From positions 372,001 through 436,000 of the forward strand of contig JBAJFG010000562.1 of NCBI GenBank assembly GCA_037903475.1: a stretch of 64,000 bases of DNA, read 5' to 3'. This document shows positions 1 to 11,700 of the stretch, piece by piece. The stretch comes from Ancylostoma caninum (lineage: Eukaryota; Nematoda; Chromadorea; Rhabditida; Ancylostomatidae). The notes below the pieces were generated by a model. The model had not been told where the DNA came from, ran no database searches, and saw only the letters and a program-made list of their open reading frames with translations. The translations under genes were made by a program, and so were the position numbers. The stretch's first letter is position 1; every line of letters begins with the position of its first letter.

Positions 1-598
1 TATTTTTGGCCTGACGCAACGAATTAACGGATTAACGAAATCTGAAATTTTTTAACGCACAGCCCTGTTGGTAATGCCCTACATCACCGTTAAGTTAGTA
101 TTCGGCATTGAATAAGCAGCAGACAAGAAAAATCAGAAAAATGGAAAAATGGAAAAAATGAAAAAAATGAAAATCAGAAAAATGGAAACCCCCCGAAACT
201 ATTACCTAAAATATATACAATGCGTCCAGGTTCGTTCGCACTCTCATCTCCAACTAAATTCGTCTAATTCCGTATATTTTGGGGCCAAAACAGTTGGGAC
301 AACTATGGAAAACTGGTTGGAACAATTATGGAAAACGACGCGAATCCGGCCCATCGCATCGTTTTTCGAGAAAAAAAGTACAAGCAGGACGCGACATCGA
401 CGAGGGCAAACGCACCTACCACATCGCGGTCACTGTTTGCGTATACATCTACTCGAGACCCATCCCATTTGAACAGTTCGCTTGGATGCGACGGTTGTGT
501 CGCGCCGAAGTATAAACACTCCTCTGGCATTCGTACGGGTGAAGGGATTGAACTTATGTGGGACGAGAGTTGTTATTGAAAAAAATAAAACTACAAAC

Positions 599-3500
599 CA
601 CATAGATTCCTTTCTTGTACCACATGAAGTCCTGGTAGACTTTGAAAGCTGCCACCACAGGTCCGTTCTTGTAAATCTCCTGCTTGATGCTCCTTTCATT
701 ATTCGGAAGGTAGTAGGACCTCGTCGCTAAATTTGATGACTCAGGACATAAGTTAACAAAAGCTCGGGAATGAAACAGTAAAATCATCCATGTTAGATGG
801 TGGAGAGAATTTCCAAGATGTTTTCATCCTAGTACCGGTAATCCAATTTTTTTCCAGAAATCAAAATCTCGGTGAACGCTTGCCATCCATATTGTTTTTG
901 GGATTTCTCATTCCTCAAATTGGAAATGTCAGCTGTAGGTATCGGCTCCTCTCTCAATCCCTCTCCCCATTCTCTGAAGTTTAATGGCGATCCTTTTGGC
1001 GAGAAGAATTTGTTTGGCAATACATTTTACAGGTAAGAATTTTGCTTGGCAAGCTATTTTTCCGAGAGAATGGATCTCAGCTATGTTCGGCAATGCAAAA
1101 GGTTGGAAAATATGCCGGAGACACGTTTTTTGAATATCAGAAATATGCGACACTACGGTAATCGAGCTGAGTGCGTCGGTTCAAACGTTGAAGTTTGAGA
1201 TAGGTGTTGCAAAATGAAGGAGCACAATGAGCTGGGTACTTTGCGTGCTTTATATACTTTATATCTGATTCATGGCCAGAGTTCTAGTCGTGACTGTTCG
1301 GCGATTCTGCAACACCATCTACTCTGTGCGCAGTTGAAAGGATCCCGTGAATCTTGGTGATGATCACAGTTTTGTACGGTCTTCGTGATCTATTGATTGG
1401 CAAGCTTTGCATGGCGACAGATTTGGAGGCATATATTATTTGAGAAGGATTTTGGCGAAGTTCGTTGCCATATGTAGTTGGGAGCCCTTAGCTGCAAAAG
1501 CTGGAAAGCTGCAATAGCTACAGCTTTAGCTCCTTGCTGACTTATCATTACTTCAATTTATACCTTCCATATGAGTGCATTTACAACGGATTTGCAATTT
1601 GCGTCAAAAACCTTTTGCGAGTCTTCTCATTCTCCGATTCTGTAGAATTTACGTAAGAGAATAAGAAATATCCAGGTTCACCAAAACCACAACACCGAAA
1701 AAAATCGGGGGGGGGGGGGTTGAATAATTACTTACAAAAGTATCCATGTTACCTGATCTTTGAACCTGGGTATAATTGATGGATTCGATTATTTGCTTCT
1801 GCACCTGCTAGGTTGGTAAGTGGAATAGTTTATTGATGGGTCCTGACGTTTTAATGGTGACATCTTCTTAAGAGGCCTGGAAATGATGGAAAGCTGTTCA
1901 TGCTCTGTTTGAACAGCGAAGCGCCTCATCACTTGCGGTAAGTCTACCGATATCGTCCCGACCACATCTGCTAATCTCGAAACAGAAATGCACAACGTGT
2001 CACTAATTCGACCCATTTCGAGGTGTCATCCGCACCGAATGTTGATGCTCACTGGAGAGTGAATGTCACCAAGCGCTCACTGGTGACACTCACCCGTCCA
2101 ACGTGTCGAATCGCTTCCTGCCTTCCATGCCATACTGTGACCCGGTCAGTGAGCCTCACCATTCGGTGCGGACCACATCCGCGAAATCGATGGAAGTGGT
2201 GGTACGTTTACATTCTCGTTCGGAGATTTAACAGGATTGGTCGGGGCGATGTCGTTGGACTTACCGGCAGCGACGAGTAGTCTGGCTGCTTAGAGCATGA
2301 ACAGCATTTCACCACTTCCAGGCTTCTGAGGAGAGGACACCCTCAAAACGTCAGGTCCTATCAATACACTAATCCAACTACCAACCTGGCAAGCGCAGAA
2401 GCAAATAATCGAATACTTACCAAAGTGTTTGTCGTCCTTGTAGGATTTATTGTATTTACGCTGGCACGTCTTTCGACATACTGGAGTGGGCCATAGGCCC
2501 ATCGGACAATCTCCGTAGTAGGGATCATAAAGGTGTGCTCCACATGGATAAAAGGCGTATGGCTTGCACACTTTCTTTAATAAATTCAATTTTTCGAAGT
2601 AATTCAGTCTACTCAATGTGGCCATAGTTTTATGCAGCATCACCTTCTGTCTGTATTTTCCACCTGTAACAACACCGTCGCGTTGCATCCATTTATATGC
2701 CTCGATCGGCCAACCACCCTGGCATCTAAATTCCAAAAAATTATTGAAAATTTCCTGCTAGATGTTCATCATGAAAATGATCAAGTTTCTGTCGTACCCA
2801 TAACCACAGGAAATTCCACAGCACGCAAGTATATCCGTGTCGGAAATCAACACCTAAGTAAACAAGTTTGAAGGGACTTTTTCGAAATACGCCCAAAAAC
2901 TTAGTTGGATGGTATGAACCCTTATCGTTTTGTTTGACTGAACACATATTTCATCCGACATTGCTTCCGCTGCGGCTACTGCCCAACATGAACCTTAAAA
3001 GTTCAAACACTCATATCATTACGAGCCACATTCATCACGTTATGGAAGTGAGGAACATTTCCCTTTGACATACCGCAAGATGACTGGTCACGAATGGTTC
3101 CAATCGAACTGCATTCTGGCCAGTGTGTGCGAGCATCGAAGCTTAAAGTGGCATGTTTAAGTAAGAGAAAAATAATTTTGAATTTTTTGAATAAATGACT
3201 GTTTCGCATGCTCTACAGCACTGTTTTCGGAAGTACAAGGGAGGGTAGTTGTTTGTTACAGAACATACAAAATGTGGAAAATCTATGTGATAGAAAGTAG
3301 TGGACAGGTAAATCTATTACAACCTTGCAGGAGGATCATCACCATATACATCCTTCAGCACTTCTTCTTTCTTGGGCTTCACTAAAAACTTCGAATCCAT
3401 TATCCGAGCTTTCACGAACGCTTCTGTTTCAGGTGAATATTCTGCCTGAAATTCTAGCACAAACAACTTCTCAAGTTCTGCAGATTCCGTTCTATATATG

Positions 3501-3749
3501 TGCCTGTTTCAGTCAACCATTCCTTACCTCATAGAAGGACTGATGCTCGTTGATGTAGTCAACAAAAGCTTGTCCTTTGAGGTGTTTGACGTGCTCCTCT
3601 ACTGGTTGAGCTCGGAACTCTTCTGAATTCCAATACATCCTATTATTTCTATCGTTCATGTATGGCTTACTGTCGAGAATTTGATACCTACCAATCGTAG
3701 TTGGTTCTGCGGCAAGCGCTGTTACCACTAACGCAGCGAGAATCCACAT
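599..3749 (-). CDS. Cathepsin B-like cysteine protease, copy A (3' end missing, probably truncated)
   Basis: This is a papain-family (C1A) cathepsin B-like protease, expected to be a secreted or gut-lumen digestive enzyme. Exons on the minus strand, in order, are 3692-3749, 3528-3622, 3324-3445, 3074-3141, 2920-2993, 2798-2853, 2644-2725, 2421-2574 and 599-726; all borders are GT/AG with matching phases. A signal peptide (MWILAALVVTALAA), a propeptide, the catalytic cysteine in CGSCWA and the occluding loop are seen. The loop reads CGAH where copy B has CGHH. The start is fixed by an acceptor CAG abutting the ATG, a likely spliced-leader site. Intron 9 stays similar to copies B and C up to about position 499, where exon 10 should begin; there the AG acceptor is gone and no exon with the catalytic His or Asn follows in the remaining 495 bp. 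The copy is therefore truncated, or split by an insertion whose far side lies outside the window. Confidence 0.82.
1781..2415. mobile_element. Foldback element inside cathepsin copy A intron
   Basis: Positions about 1784-1860 and 2334-2412 are imperfect inverted copies of each other (about 75-80 bp arms), both ending in ATTCGATTATTTGC at the outer edge. The element lies in intron 8 of copy A and ends about five bases inside the splice donor of exon 8 (GTAAGT at 2415-2420). On its far side, at about 1725-1745, there is a second degenerate donor-like stretch (TTTTGTAAGTAATT) that matches the exon-intron border of copy B, followed by intron sequence that copies A and B share. No transposase is seen, so a non-autonomous element is inferred. 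Confidence 0.55.
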
Positions 3750-4135
3750 CTGAAGGAATAGTTATGAAAATGACGGGAGATGATAACCTAGAGAGCTAGC
3801 TGTCTCGAAAAACACACATCATGATCTACGTACCACAACGTACTCCGACGATTCAACAAGTAAATGTTACAGAGGAGCTTTAGAAGAAGCTGCTAATCTA
3901 TATATTAGAGAAGGCTTTTCTCATCACAACTGTAGGACAGAAAATGTACAGTCGAACACTTCTGGCTAGCGTGAAATTATGTGATGCGAGTTCCGGCCAA
4001 CAAAACTACAGTGATAAGCAGCTGAAAATAATTGTTACGAGTATTGTTAAGATCAGGTGGGCTCAAACGTTGTGAAACTGAAACAGAATGTCCTCGAGGC
4101 TGAATATGGGTTGCCCCGGTAGTGGAGCTTTCTGA

Positions 4136-4712
4136 TATGGGTCTTGTTTTATACTTATCAGACAATGTCAGCTGCTTGAACGCATGGTTATCATTGGAAA
4201 AAAAATTTAGGGAGCCGATAAGGCAACGAATAACATAGATTCCATGTTTAAAAAAAGTTGCTACTGGAGATATGGGAGCCAGCCACAGCCAGCCAGCCGC
4301 AAAGATGGTCCTTTCACTATCTTCTTTGGGTCATCGATCAAACACAACCTGCCTGAAGAGCTCTGATGCAGTATCTTTTCTCTGTTGAGTATATGAGGAT
4401 TTTTTTGTGTTCCTTTTAAGTCTTCCTATTCATTTCCACATTTATTGAATATTTCTGTTCCTGATGTTCTCAACCTTTGTTGTCCTTCTCATATGTTTTC
4501 TACCTCAGTTTATGCAACGTTTGAGTTTCTTTTTTTGAATCAAGCTATCATTCACTGCTTTTCAATTTTATTTTCTCCACACTTGGCTTGGCGCACCGTA
4601 GTGCGCAGATGAATGAATAAAATAAATAAATGCCGTGTATCATGATGACACAATATTTTGGAGCAGATATCCACATTCCTTCACGACGTAGGCTGCAAAA
4701 GCTCTGATAATC
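4136..4712. promoter_or_regulatory. Conserved cathepsin upstream module, copy 1 (split)
   Basis: This is the first of five related upstream blocks in the cathepsin array. It begins near CTTATCAGACAATGTCAGCT and carries a GATA-type site (CTGATAAG on the minus strand, about 4150-4157), a second GATAAG at about 4217 and the later segment GCAGATATCCACATTCCTTC at about 4664-4683. Roughly 320 bp of unrelated sequence splits the two halves. It lies about 400 bp upstream of the start of copy A. In nematodes, gut genes are commonly driven by GATA factors through TGATAA sites; a regulatory role here is inferred. Confidence 0.45.
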
Positions 4713-5214
4713 CTCGATTTTTTTTTGTTCGCCACAAATGTGGTGTGTTGATGGAGTTGATGAAACTGACATTGAATTGATATCAATTGGGAAATATTAA
4801 GTTGAAATTGTTTTCACCCAGATCTCGGCGAGCCTGACAGCCCTGTTGTCACTTAATTTTCAACTGAACAACGAATAAAGAGGACCAACCATTCCACCAG
4901 AGTTTCAAAACGGCCCGCAACCAGAAATGAGGAGGGGCTGTTCTCTTCACTACAACAGAGATAGCGAACTGATAGCCCGACGTTTGTGGATATGCTTGCT
5001 TCGAAATTTAGCTCAGAAATTCTTGTCATTGACTTACATAAAATAATGGGGAATGTTGGAGATGAATGGGCCAACAAAACTAAAATGATTAGCAGCTATA
5101 GAAATTTCGTCGAGCATTATTCAGCCCAAGTGGGCTCAAAATTGGTCAATAGACATAATGGAAGTCCTTGAGTGTAAACGTAGTTGCCAGCTGCAACAAA
5201 ATGAGCAGCATTGG
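4713..5214. other. Non-coding stretch
   Basis: I see no exon with credible splice sites and no element ends in this stretch between two copies of the cathepsin upstream module. Confidence 0.4.
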
Positions 5215-5495
5215 ACCTCATTTTATCTTTATAAGTGAAAGTGAGCTGTTTGTTTGTATGCTTATCATTAATGTTAAAGAAGCCAGGGCATCGGAGAGCT
5301 AAAAGATGATAACGTTGGAACCATGTTACAAAAAGCTGCTGCTAAAGGTATGAGGTGATACTGTACCCAAAAAACGTTATCAAAACGTTCTGATGACAAA
5401 AAATGCATGGTAGAGAATGTCATGTAATTTCTCAATGGATTTTGAAGCATGTGTCCAAACTCCTTCACGAGGAGGCTGAAACCACTGCGATTATC
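5215..5495. promoter_or_regulatory. Conserved cathepsin upstream module, copy 2
   Basis: This block repeats the order of motifs found upstream of copies B and C: ATGCTTATCATT (5258-5269), AAAGAAGCCAGGGCATCG, GATGATAACGTTGG, ACGTTCTGATGACAAAAA, GAATGTCATGTAAT and CCTTCACGAGGAGGCTG. It is about 1.5 kb upstream of copy A with no gene of its own between, so it may be the remains of a further array member or a second enhancer copy. Confidence 0.45.
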
Positions 5496-5751
5496 CAGTT
5501 CTTACTGATCAGTGAAGGAACATTACAAGGGACCAGAATGCTCTACTTCTGGTGAATCTGGGAATGTTGGTATGTTGTCTTGATTTTTTGATAAGCCACA
5601 CACTATCTTGATATATGGTTCATTGGCTAATGTTTCGGAAAAGTTCTCCTCATGTCTGCCAGCTGCCGCAGACAAAACTCTGATGGAACGGTACTCCTTA
5701 TTGCCTTCTTGGTATGCGTGATGCTCCGTGGCTCACCATGTGTGTCTTAGG

Positions 5752-6916
5752 CAGGGTCAAGCGTGATGATGGTAAAAAGTCAACCCCCATACGACCCCCC
5801 CCCCTTTGAGCCATCAAAAATACGACCCCCCCCCCTTTGTTCACAAATTTCCTTCCATGCTTGCAGAATTTAGATGTTTAGATATCCCATTTCAGGTGTT
5901 CGTACTGTGAGAGGTGTGGTGGAGCCAGAGCATAGGAAGGAGAAAGAGGCTCTTTTGTATCTAACTAGTTGTTTGAAAGTTTTTTGGAAAACGTTGAAAT
6001 GTACGCGGTGGACAAAAAACGTGCATTAACTATGCAATTTTGCTTACGTAACTAATGAGGCTCGAACACATCAAGAAAGAACATCTATATACATCATCTA
6101 TATGGTGAAGGGTTCGATCCCTACCGAGGCTAAAATTTTTGCTGAGGGTTAGAGCGTGTGCGGTGAGCGAATTTCAGTCTGAAAGCGTCCGTACAGAGTT
6201 TTTTAAACGAAATACCTTCGTATTCGTCACGAAAAACAACCATACACATGATCGACAAGGTCAAGGGTTCGATCCCCTCCGAGGCTAGAAGTTTTGCATG
6301 GCGTAAAATGACACGCGCTTGTAGCAGATTCGAGATGGTCGACCGTAAAGCACGAAATAACTGTTTATACGGGTGGAGGACTGGGTAGGACTTTCAGTAC
6401 GGATGTGCGAAAATTTCGGCCTAAAATTTAGAGTCGTTCAGAGGCATGGTTGTAGTCGGACACGAATATCAGAAGATCTGGCTCGTTAAGGTCCTTATTT
6501 TTTTCAGGTTTTTAATAGTCGAAGGTTTGCGCTTTCAGGCTGTACAGCTCGTTTTTCCGCAGCTGCTTCCACCGCGATTCAACTCCGTCGATAAAAACAT
6601 GGAAAAAAGGCCATTTTTATCGACGAAACCTCATCTCCGTAATTCCCGTGCTGAATCTTTCCTCTTGAAGCTGGAGATCTGAAACTTCGGGGTAAAGCAC
6701 TATTGGGTAGGGTCCATAAAATGACTTTTTACTGGCCTGCAGGACTGGGTAGGACTTTCAGTACGGACGTGCGAAAATTTTAGCCTAAATTTCTACCTTC
6801 TATTCCACACTAAGGCACCCCCCTCCCGACCACGATCCTCCCTTACGACCCCCCTCCTCTTTCCCCACCCCCCGTACGACCCCCCTTGATAATTTATCGA
6901 CACACGCTTGACCCTG
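5752..6916. mobile_element. hAT-like non-autonomous transposon (about 1.16 kb)
   Basis: The element has perfect 14 bp terminal inverted repeats, CAGGGTCAAGCGTG at 5752-5765 and its reverse complement at 6903-6916. The flanks GTCTTAGG (5744-5751) and GTCTCAGG (6917-6924) form an 8 bp target-site duplication with one mismatch, the size typical of hAT elements. Both ends carry C-runs (CGACCCCCC). Inside, a segment beginning GGACTGGGTAGGACTTTCAG is repeated at about 6389 and 6741, and two box-B-like motifs (GGTTCGATCC) lie at about 6107 and 6266. No transposase reading frame was recognised. Confidence 0.7.
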
Positions 6917-7493
6917 GTCTCAGGATAGCAGACCGCCTGAGTGCACAGTTTTCTACATTTTTGTAACTATTCCTCAGGATATGGATTATCCCTGCATTAT
7001 TGGCAATGACTTTCGTCACAAAACCAATTTCTGTGGGAAGGTATGAATTTTCCAGTCTCTGATACTTGAGTAAGGCGCACAGCACAACGTGCCAAGTTAC
7101 AGTGGTAAAACAAATTAAAGGCAGACCTTGCTGCATGGTGAAGGAATGCTCTATTGCAAGCAGCACGCTCCGAATTTCGGCTACGTTTAGGGGGCTAGCT
7201 GCTGACAAGAATAACTGTAGTGTCGTTTAACCTGTTCTCTATCCCTCCTAGTCACGTGATGACCCTCCCCATAGGAGGTGTGCAGAAGCCGGTTGTTGTG
7301 CATCAGGGCTGGGATTCATGAAAATGCGCTGAAACCCAAACTATGGTTCGGGCTAGCCAACCGTGCAGCTAGCCAAGGCGTGGGCGTGGGCGTAGGGCGA
7401 TTCATGGAACTTTCAGGCGGTCTGTTGGCTAGCCAGCGTTGTTCCTAGTGCGCCTACACACGCAGGTGATTACGGTATTTAAGAATGAGGCCA

Positions 7494-7547
7494 TCTACCA
7501 TCAGCCTGAAGGAACGAATTTTCGCGTTCCTTCAGGCTGATGGTAGA
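7494..7547. repeat. Perfect 23-bp-arm hairpin
   Basis: Positions 7494-7516 and 7525-7547 are perfect reverse complements (core CCATCAGCCTGAAGGAACG) separated by an 8-base loop. It lies between the hAT-like element and cathepsin copy B, just before a threefold short repeat. No function is known to me. Confidence 0.75.
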
Positions 7548-7571
7548 GATTTAAGACTCGGGTGCGTACGT

Positions 7572-7703
7572 GTAAACCGCCAAAAGTGGACCAGTGCTGT
7601 TTTTGAACGCTGGGACAGATACCGGCACTACGATCGCGTTTATAAACCGCCAAAAGAGTGTGCCTATGCGCTCCGAGCTTTGTAAACCGCCAAAAGTGGA
7701 TCA
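7572..7703. repeat. Three direct copies of TAAACCGCCAAAAG
   Basis: The motif TAAACCGCCAAAAG occurs at about 7574, 7642 and 7683. The first and third copies continue as TGGACCAGTGCT and TGGATCAGTGCT. Spacings are about 68 and 41 bases. The block follows the perfect hairpin directly. It does not look coding. Confidence 0.6.
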
Positions 7704-7739
7704 GTGCTCCCAGAGCAGTCTCCAACCTCACATGTGGAA

Positions 7740-8706
7740 GTCAAATCAAGTGAGTATTTCGGTATTTCTCTTCTATAAGAATGGCAGGAAATTATCCGTG
7801 CGCCGCTTTCTGCAGCACTCTCAGGTTTTTCCCCTATCTTTTCTTGTTTTCCTATAACTTCCTTAACTTCTCTTCCCATGTAATACGGTGAAGGTGAAAT
7901 TTTTGAGTGTTTTTTATCACCTTGTACTTTCACAGTACATTTAGAACCGGCTCGAGAAAAGGCCGGTTTTAGCTGGTTGCGAGCCCTAATCTCGCCCGGT
8001 TTTCTGCACGGCCAGCGAGATTGCTGCGCGCGCCAGCGAGGGTTTGTCTAAAGAAGAATTACCTGAGATGCATGAGAAAAGTCACTGAGAAAATAAACAA
8101 CGAAATTATGAGAAACAGAAAAAAGGATGTGCAAAAGGCCTTCCGCCGCTAGACTAAGAGAAACACAGCCGTTAAATGGCAATCGGCTAGGCTAAAATAA
8201 GCTGCCACTACTTCACCATTTTCCTATTCATTTAGCAAGGTAGACAGCTCATCCGTTGTGTATAGTTCCAGTCTAAGCTCCTGACACAGTGAACCCCGTG
8301 GGTGGCGGTCAAGATCTACGCGACCTTTTCAAGTTCAGGTTGTTCCTTGAAATCCGACGCACTAAATGACATCGGTGGCCACCTTCTCACAGTTTGCGGG
8401 CTCCAAAAACACTCATCTGTCCCAATAAAGCCTAGAAAAGTTGTCCATATCCACGCAGAACTGCTTGTACCCTAGAAGGCTGTAGCCGCGACGCGCACAT
8501 GAATTGACCAATCACAGACCAGCAGCGCACCTCTTGTCACGCAGCCGAACCCCGACAGAGATGAGTAGAACCCGCTATCACAGGTTTTCACATGGTTAAA
8601 TGTAAAGGCATTGTTGGAGCATTGCTCAATTCGAGAACAGATTCACGTTTTCTCAGAATGATTCATTACGATAGCCGATTAAAGAACGGCGTCATAGTCG
8701 AGTATT
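7740..8706. other. Non-coding 3' flank of cathepsin copy B
   Basis: No exon with splice signals and no element ends were recognised. The stretch runs up to the stop codon of cathepsin copy B. Confidence 0.4.
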
Positions 8707-11700
8707 TCACACTCTCATCGCTCCACCGACCATTTGCGCTTCGATACCGCACTCGTTAGTTCCACGAACAATACGGAAATAGCCTGAAATTGTACGCACT
8801 TCTCACAAGTTATGCTCGTTATTTAAGGGGCCGTTTAGTTTACAAAATACTCACCGCTCTCTCCCCAGTCAGTGTTCCACGAGTTCGCAATCAGCCAGTA
8901 ATCTGTTGCATTTTCTCTGCCCCAACCAACGACTTTGACAGCATGTGCTCCTGTTTGACCACCCCACTTGTGCTAGAACGCTGACTATGCTTTAGCTTTG
9001 GTGTTCGTACATGAGTGTAGTGATTAAAATGATATGGGACGAGAGTTTTTATTGATAGGAATATAACAACAAACCACATAGATTCCTTTTTTGTAATAAC
9101 TGAAGTCCTGGTAGACTCTGAAAGCTGCGACCACAGGTCCGTTCTTGTAAATCTCTTGCCTGATGCTCCTTTCATTATTCGGGAGGTAGTAGGCCCTCGT
9201 TGCTGAATTTGATGACAGTGGTATTAGCTTAGAACTACTCAATAGTGAAACAGAAAAATTATCATTGATATTTCGTCTAGAGAACTTCCTAAGTTGTTTT
9301 TGTGCTGTACTACTGCCGGAAATTCAAATCCTTTCGCAAAACTCAAATAACATCCGAACCAAAGTAAAGTGGATCAAAATTTTGTGGACTCTTCCCATCC
9401 ATATTGCTCGTAGGTTTTCTGATTCCCTATCTGGAAATGCTAACTGCTCGCATCGCTTCCGCTCGCATTCCATCTCTCCATTCTGTTCAATAGCGGTCCT
9501 TTTGGTGAGAGAATGTGTCTGGCAATACATCTTAAGAGTCAAGATTCTGCTTTGCAAGGCATTTTTTGGGATCTCTTCGCTCTATCACCCAGATCTAAGG
9601 TACATTCTGAATCTGACGCTCTCGTGGTGAAACGTCAAGTACACTGTAAAAGTGCAAGGTTTGCGTAGCGAAACAACTGGCAAGCTTTGCATGGCGACAC
9701 CTTTGGCGGGTCATCTTGTTTGGCAAGACATTCGGCGGAGTTCGTTGGCTTGGGTGATTGGCCAGGTCTTTTTGCCAGATCGCCAAGCAAACCTACCAAA
9801 AGGGTTTCCACTGAACTTCAGAGTTGCTGTTGCAGACCTGCCACTGCTAAATGTGGGGGCGCATAATGGTGCTGATAAATTGGCTGTAAATTCCGTGCGA
9901 CCCTTCTCGAATTATGGATAATGACAATGTCTTCATAATTATACATTAATTTTGCAGCAGTTGATCGGAATGAATTTCGACTAAAAAAATAAAATTTGAG
10001 CTTGGCACAATTTAAACTGTCTGTGGTCCAGCAGCTGTCACTTGTTGAGCCATGAATAGTCAAGAATTTAGCGACCCACTACAAAAATTGCATAAGTTCC
10101 TGCGTTACCCTTTCTCGACTTGGCAGCACTTTGATCTTCATTGTGGGAGGGGAGCATTCACAATCAAATGTCTGATTCTGAACTGAAAGGTTTTCAGTAT
10201 TGATTCTTTATGTTTCTTCAGAAACAAGCAATAAGCGATCCAAGTATGCACCTATACTACTATCGGCACTGCCTTTCTATCCTAGCAGTAGCCAGGTTGC
10301 GCTAACGGCGTAGAAACATGGAAAGCAAATGGCCATAAAGTGCCGATGAGCGTTTCCAACATGACATTGAAGGCACCACATTTTTTTCCGACAACAAGTG
10401 GGCCAATTTCTGGATGGAGTTGCGGTCAAGTCAAGCGGGGTTTGGCCAGCACAGTGAATACCCACTCCTGCCTTCTGATTTAAGCTGTGGTTCTGCCGGA
10501 AACGGCCGAAGATTAGCACCCATTGCTCATGGCCAAACTGTGGAAAATTCATTCTAAGGATTATTTCACCCCGTCGAATTGCTGCGAATACCTCAATATA
10601 AGTGAGCTATAAACTACATATAAACCTTGCCGCTTTTGCAAACCTACTTTGACTGCTTTGACGTATACCCGCTCTTGCGACAGTTTGCAGTTGACCGTTA
10701 CACAATTCCATTACAAAGCATAATTTCACGTTTATATCAGCAGAGCGGAACTATTAGAAATGCTGCGGTGCCATCCATTCATTGGTCACCTTTCCTCAAT
10801 ACCTCACTATGTTTCGAAATGTCCTTGCTTAGTGATTCCAAACAGGATCGAAAGGACACTAGATGAAGGGCAGCCGTGCGAGCAGGCAGGGTTCCGAAAA
10901 GAATTCAGTACGATCGATCACATACGCGCAGCCAATAGACTCATCGAAGTATCGCGAGAGTAAAAGATGCCCCGGTCTGTCTCACGTTCATCGATCTGAA
11001 GAAAGCCTTCGACTTTATTGAGACAGAAGCGGTCTTCAAAGCTCTGGGCAACCAGGGCATATCTACTCGATACATCAAGGCATTTCGTGAGCTCTAGTGC
11101 AACTTCACGACCAGGATTTCTCCATTCTACGACGACATCACCATCGATGTCAAGAGAGGGGTTCGGCAAGGCGATACCGTGTCGCCAAAACTATTCGGCA
11201 TCTCTCTCGAAGATGTCATGCGGAAAATGGAATGGGATAACATGAGAGTGCAAGTTGATGGCCGGCGACTTAACCATCTTCGCTTCGCTGACGACGTCGT
11301 CCTCATAACATCAACATCAACGGAACAGATGCTAGCTGACTTCCACGACGCGTGTGGAAGGATTGGTCTCCAAAATCTGACGAAGACGATGTTCATGAAG
11401 AACGGATGGGTTCCGGATGCCCCATTCTCGCTCAACGGAACGACCATATCCGAATGCTCCAGCTATGTGTACCTAGGTCGCGAAGTCAACATGATGAACG
11501 ACCTCGCTCCAGAGCTGGGCAGGAGGAAACAAGCGGCTTGGGGAGCTCACAAGAGCATCGACAACGTAGTGAAGAAAACGAAGAACACCAGGCTCCGTGT
11601 CCTCATCTTTAACACAACGGTTCTCCCCGCGTTGACGTATGCCTCAGAAACCTGGGCGCTGCGCAAGCGGTATGAGAACGCGGTCAGCGTCGTCGAACGC

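Noticed and set aside
2290..2736. Continuous 148-codon frame across cathepsin copy A exons
   Set aside because: It reads through an intron of about 70 bases between exons 7 and 8 and joins the donor; comparison with copies B and C shows the intron is spliced.
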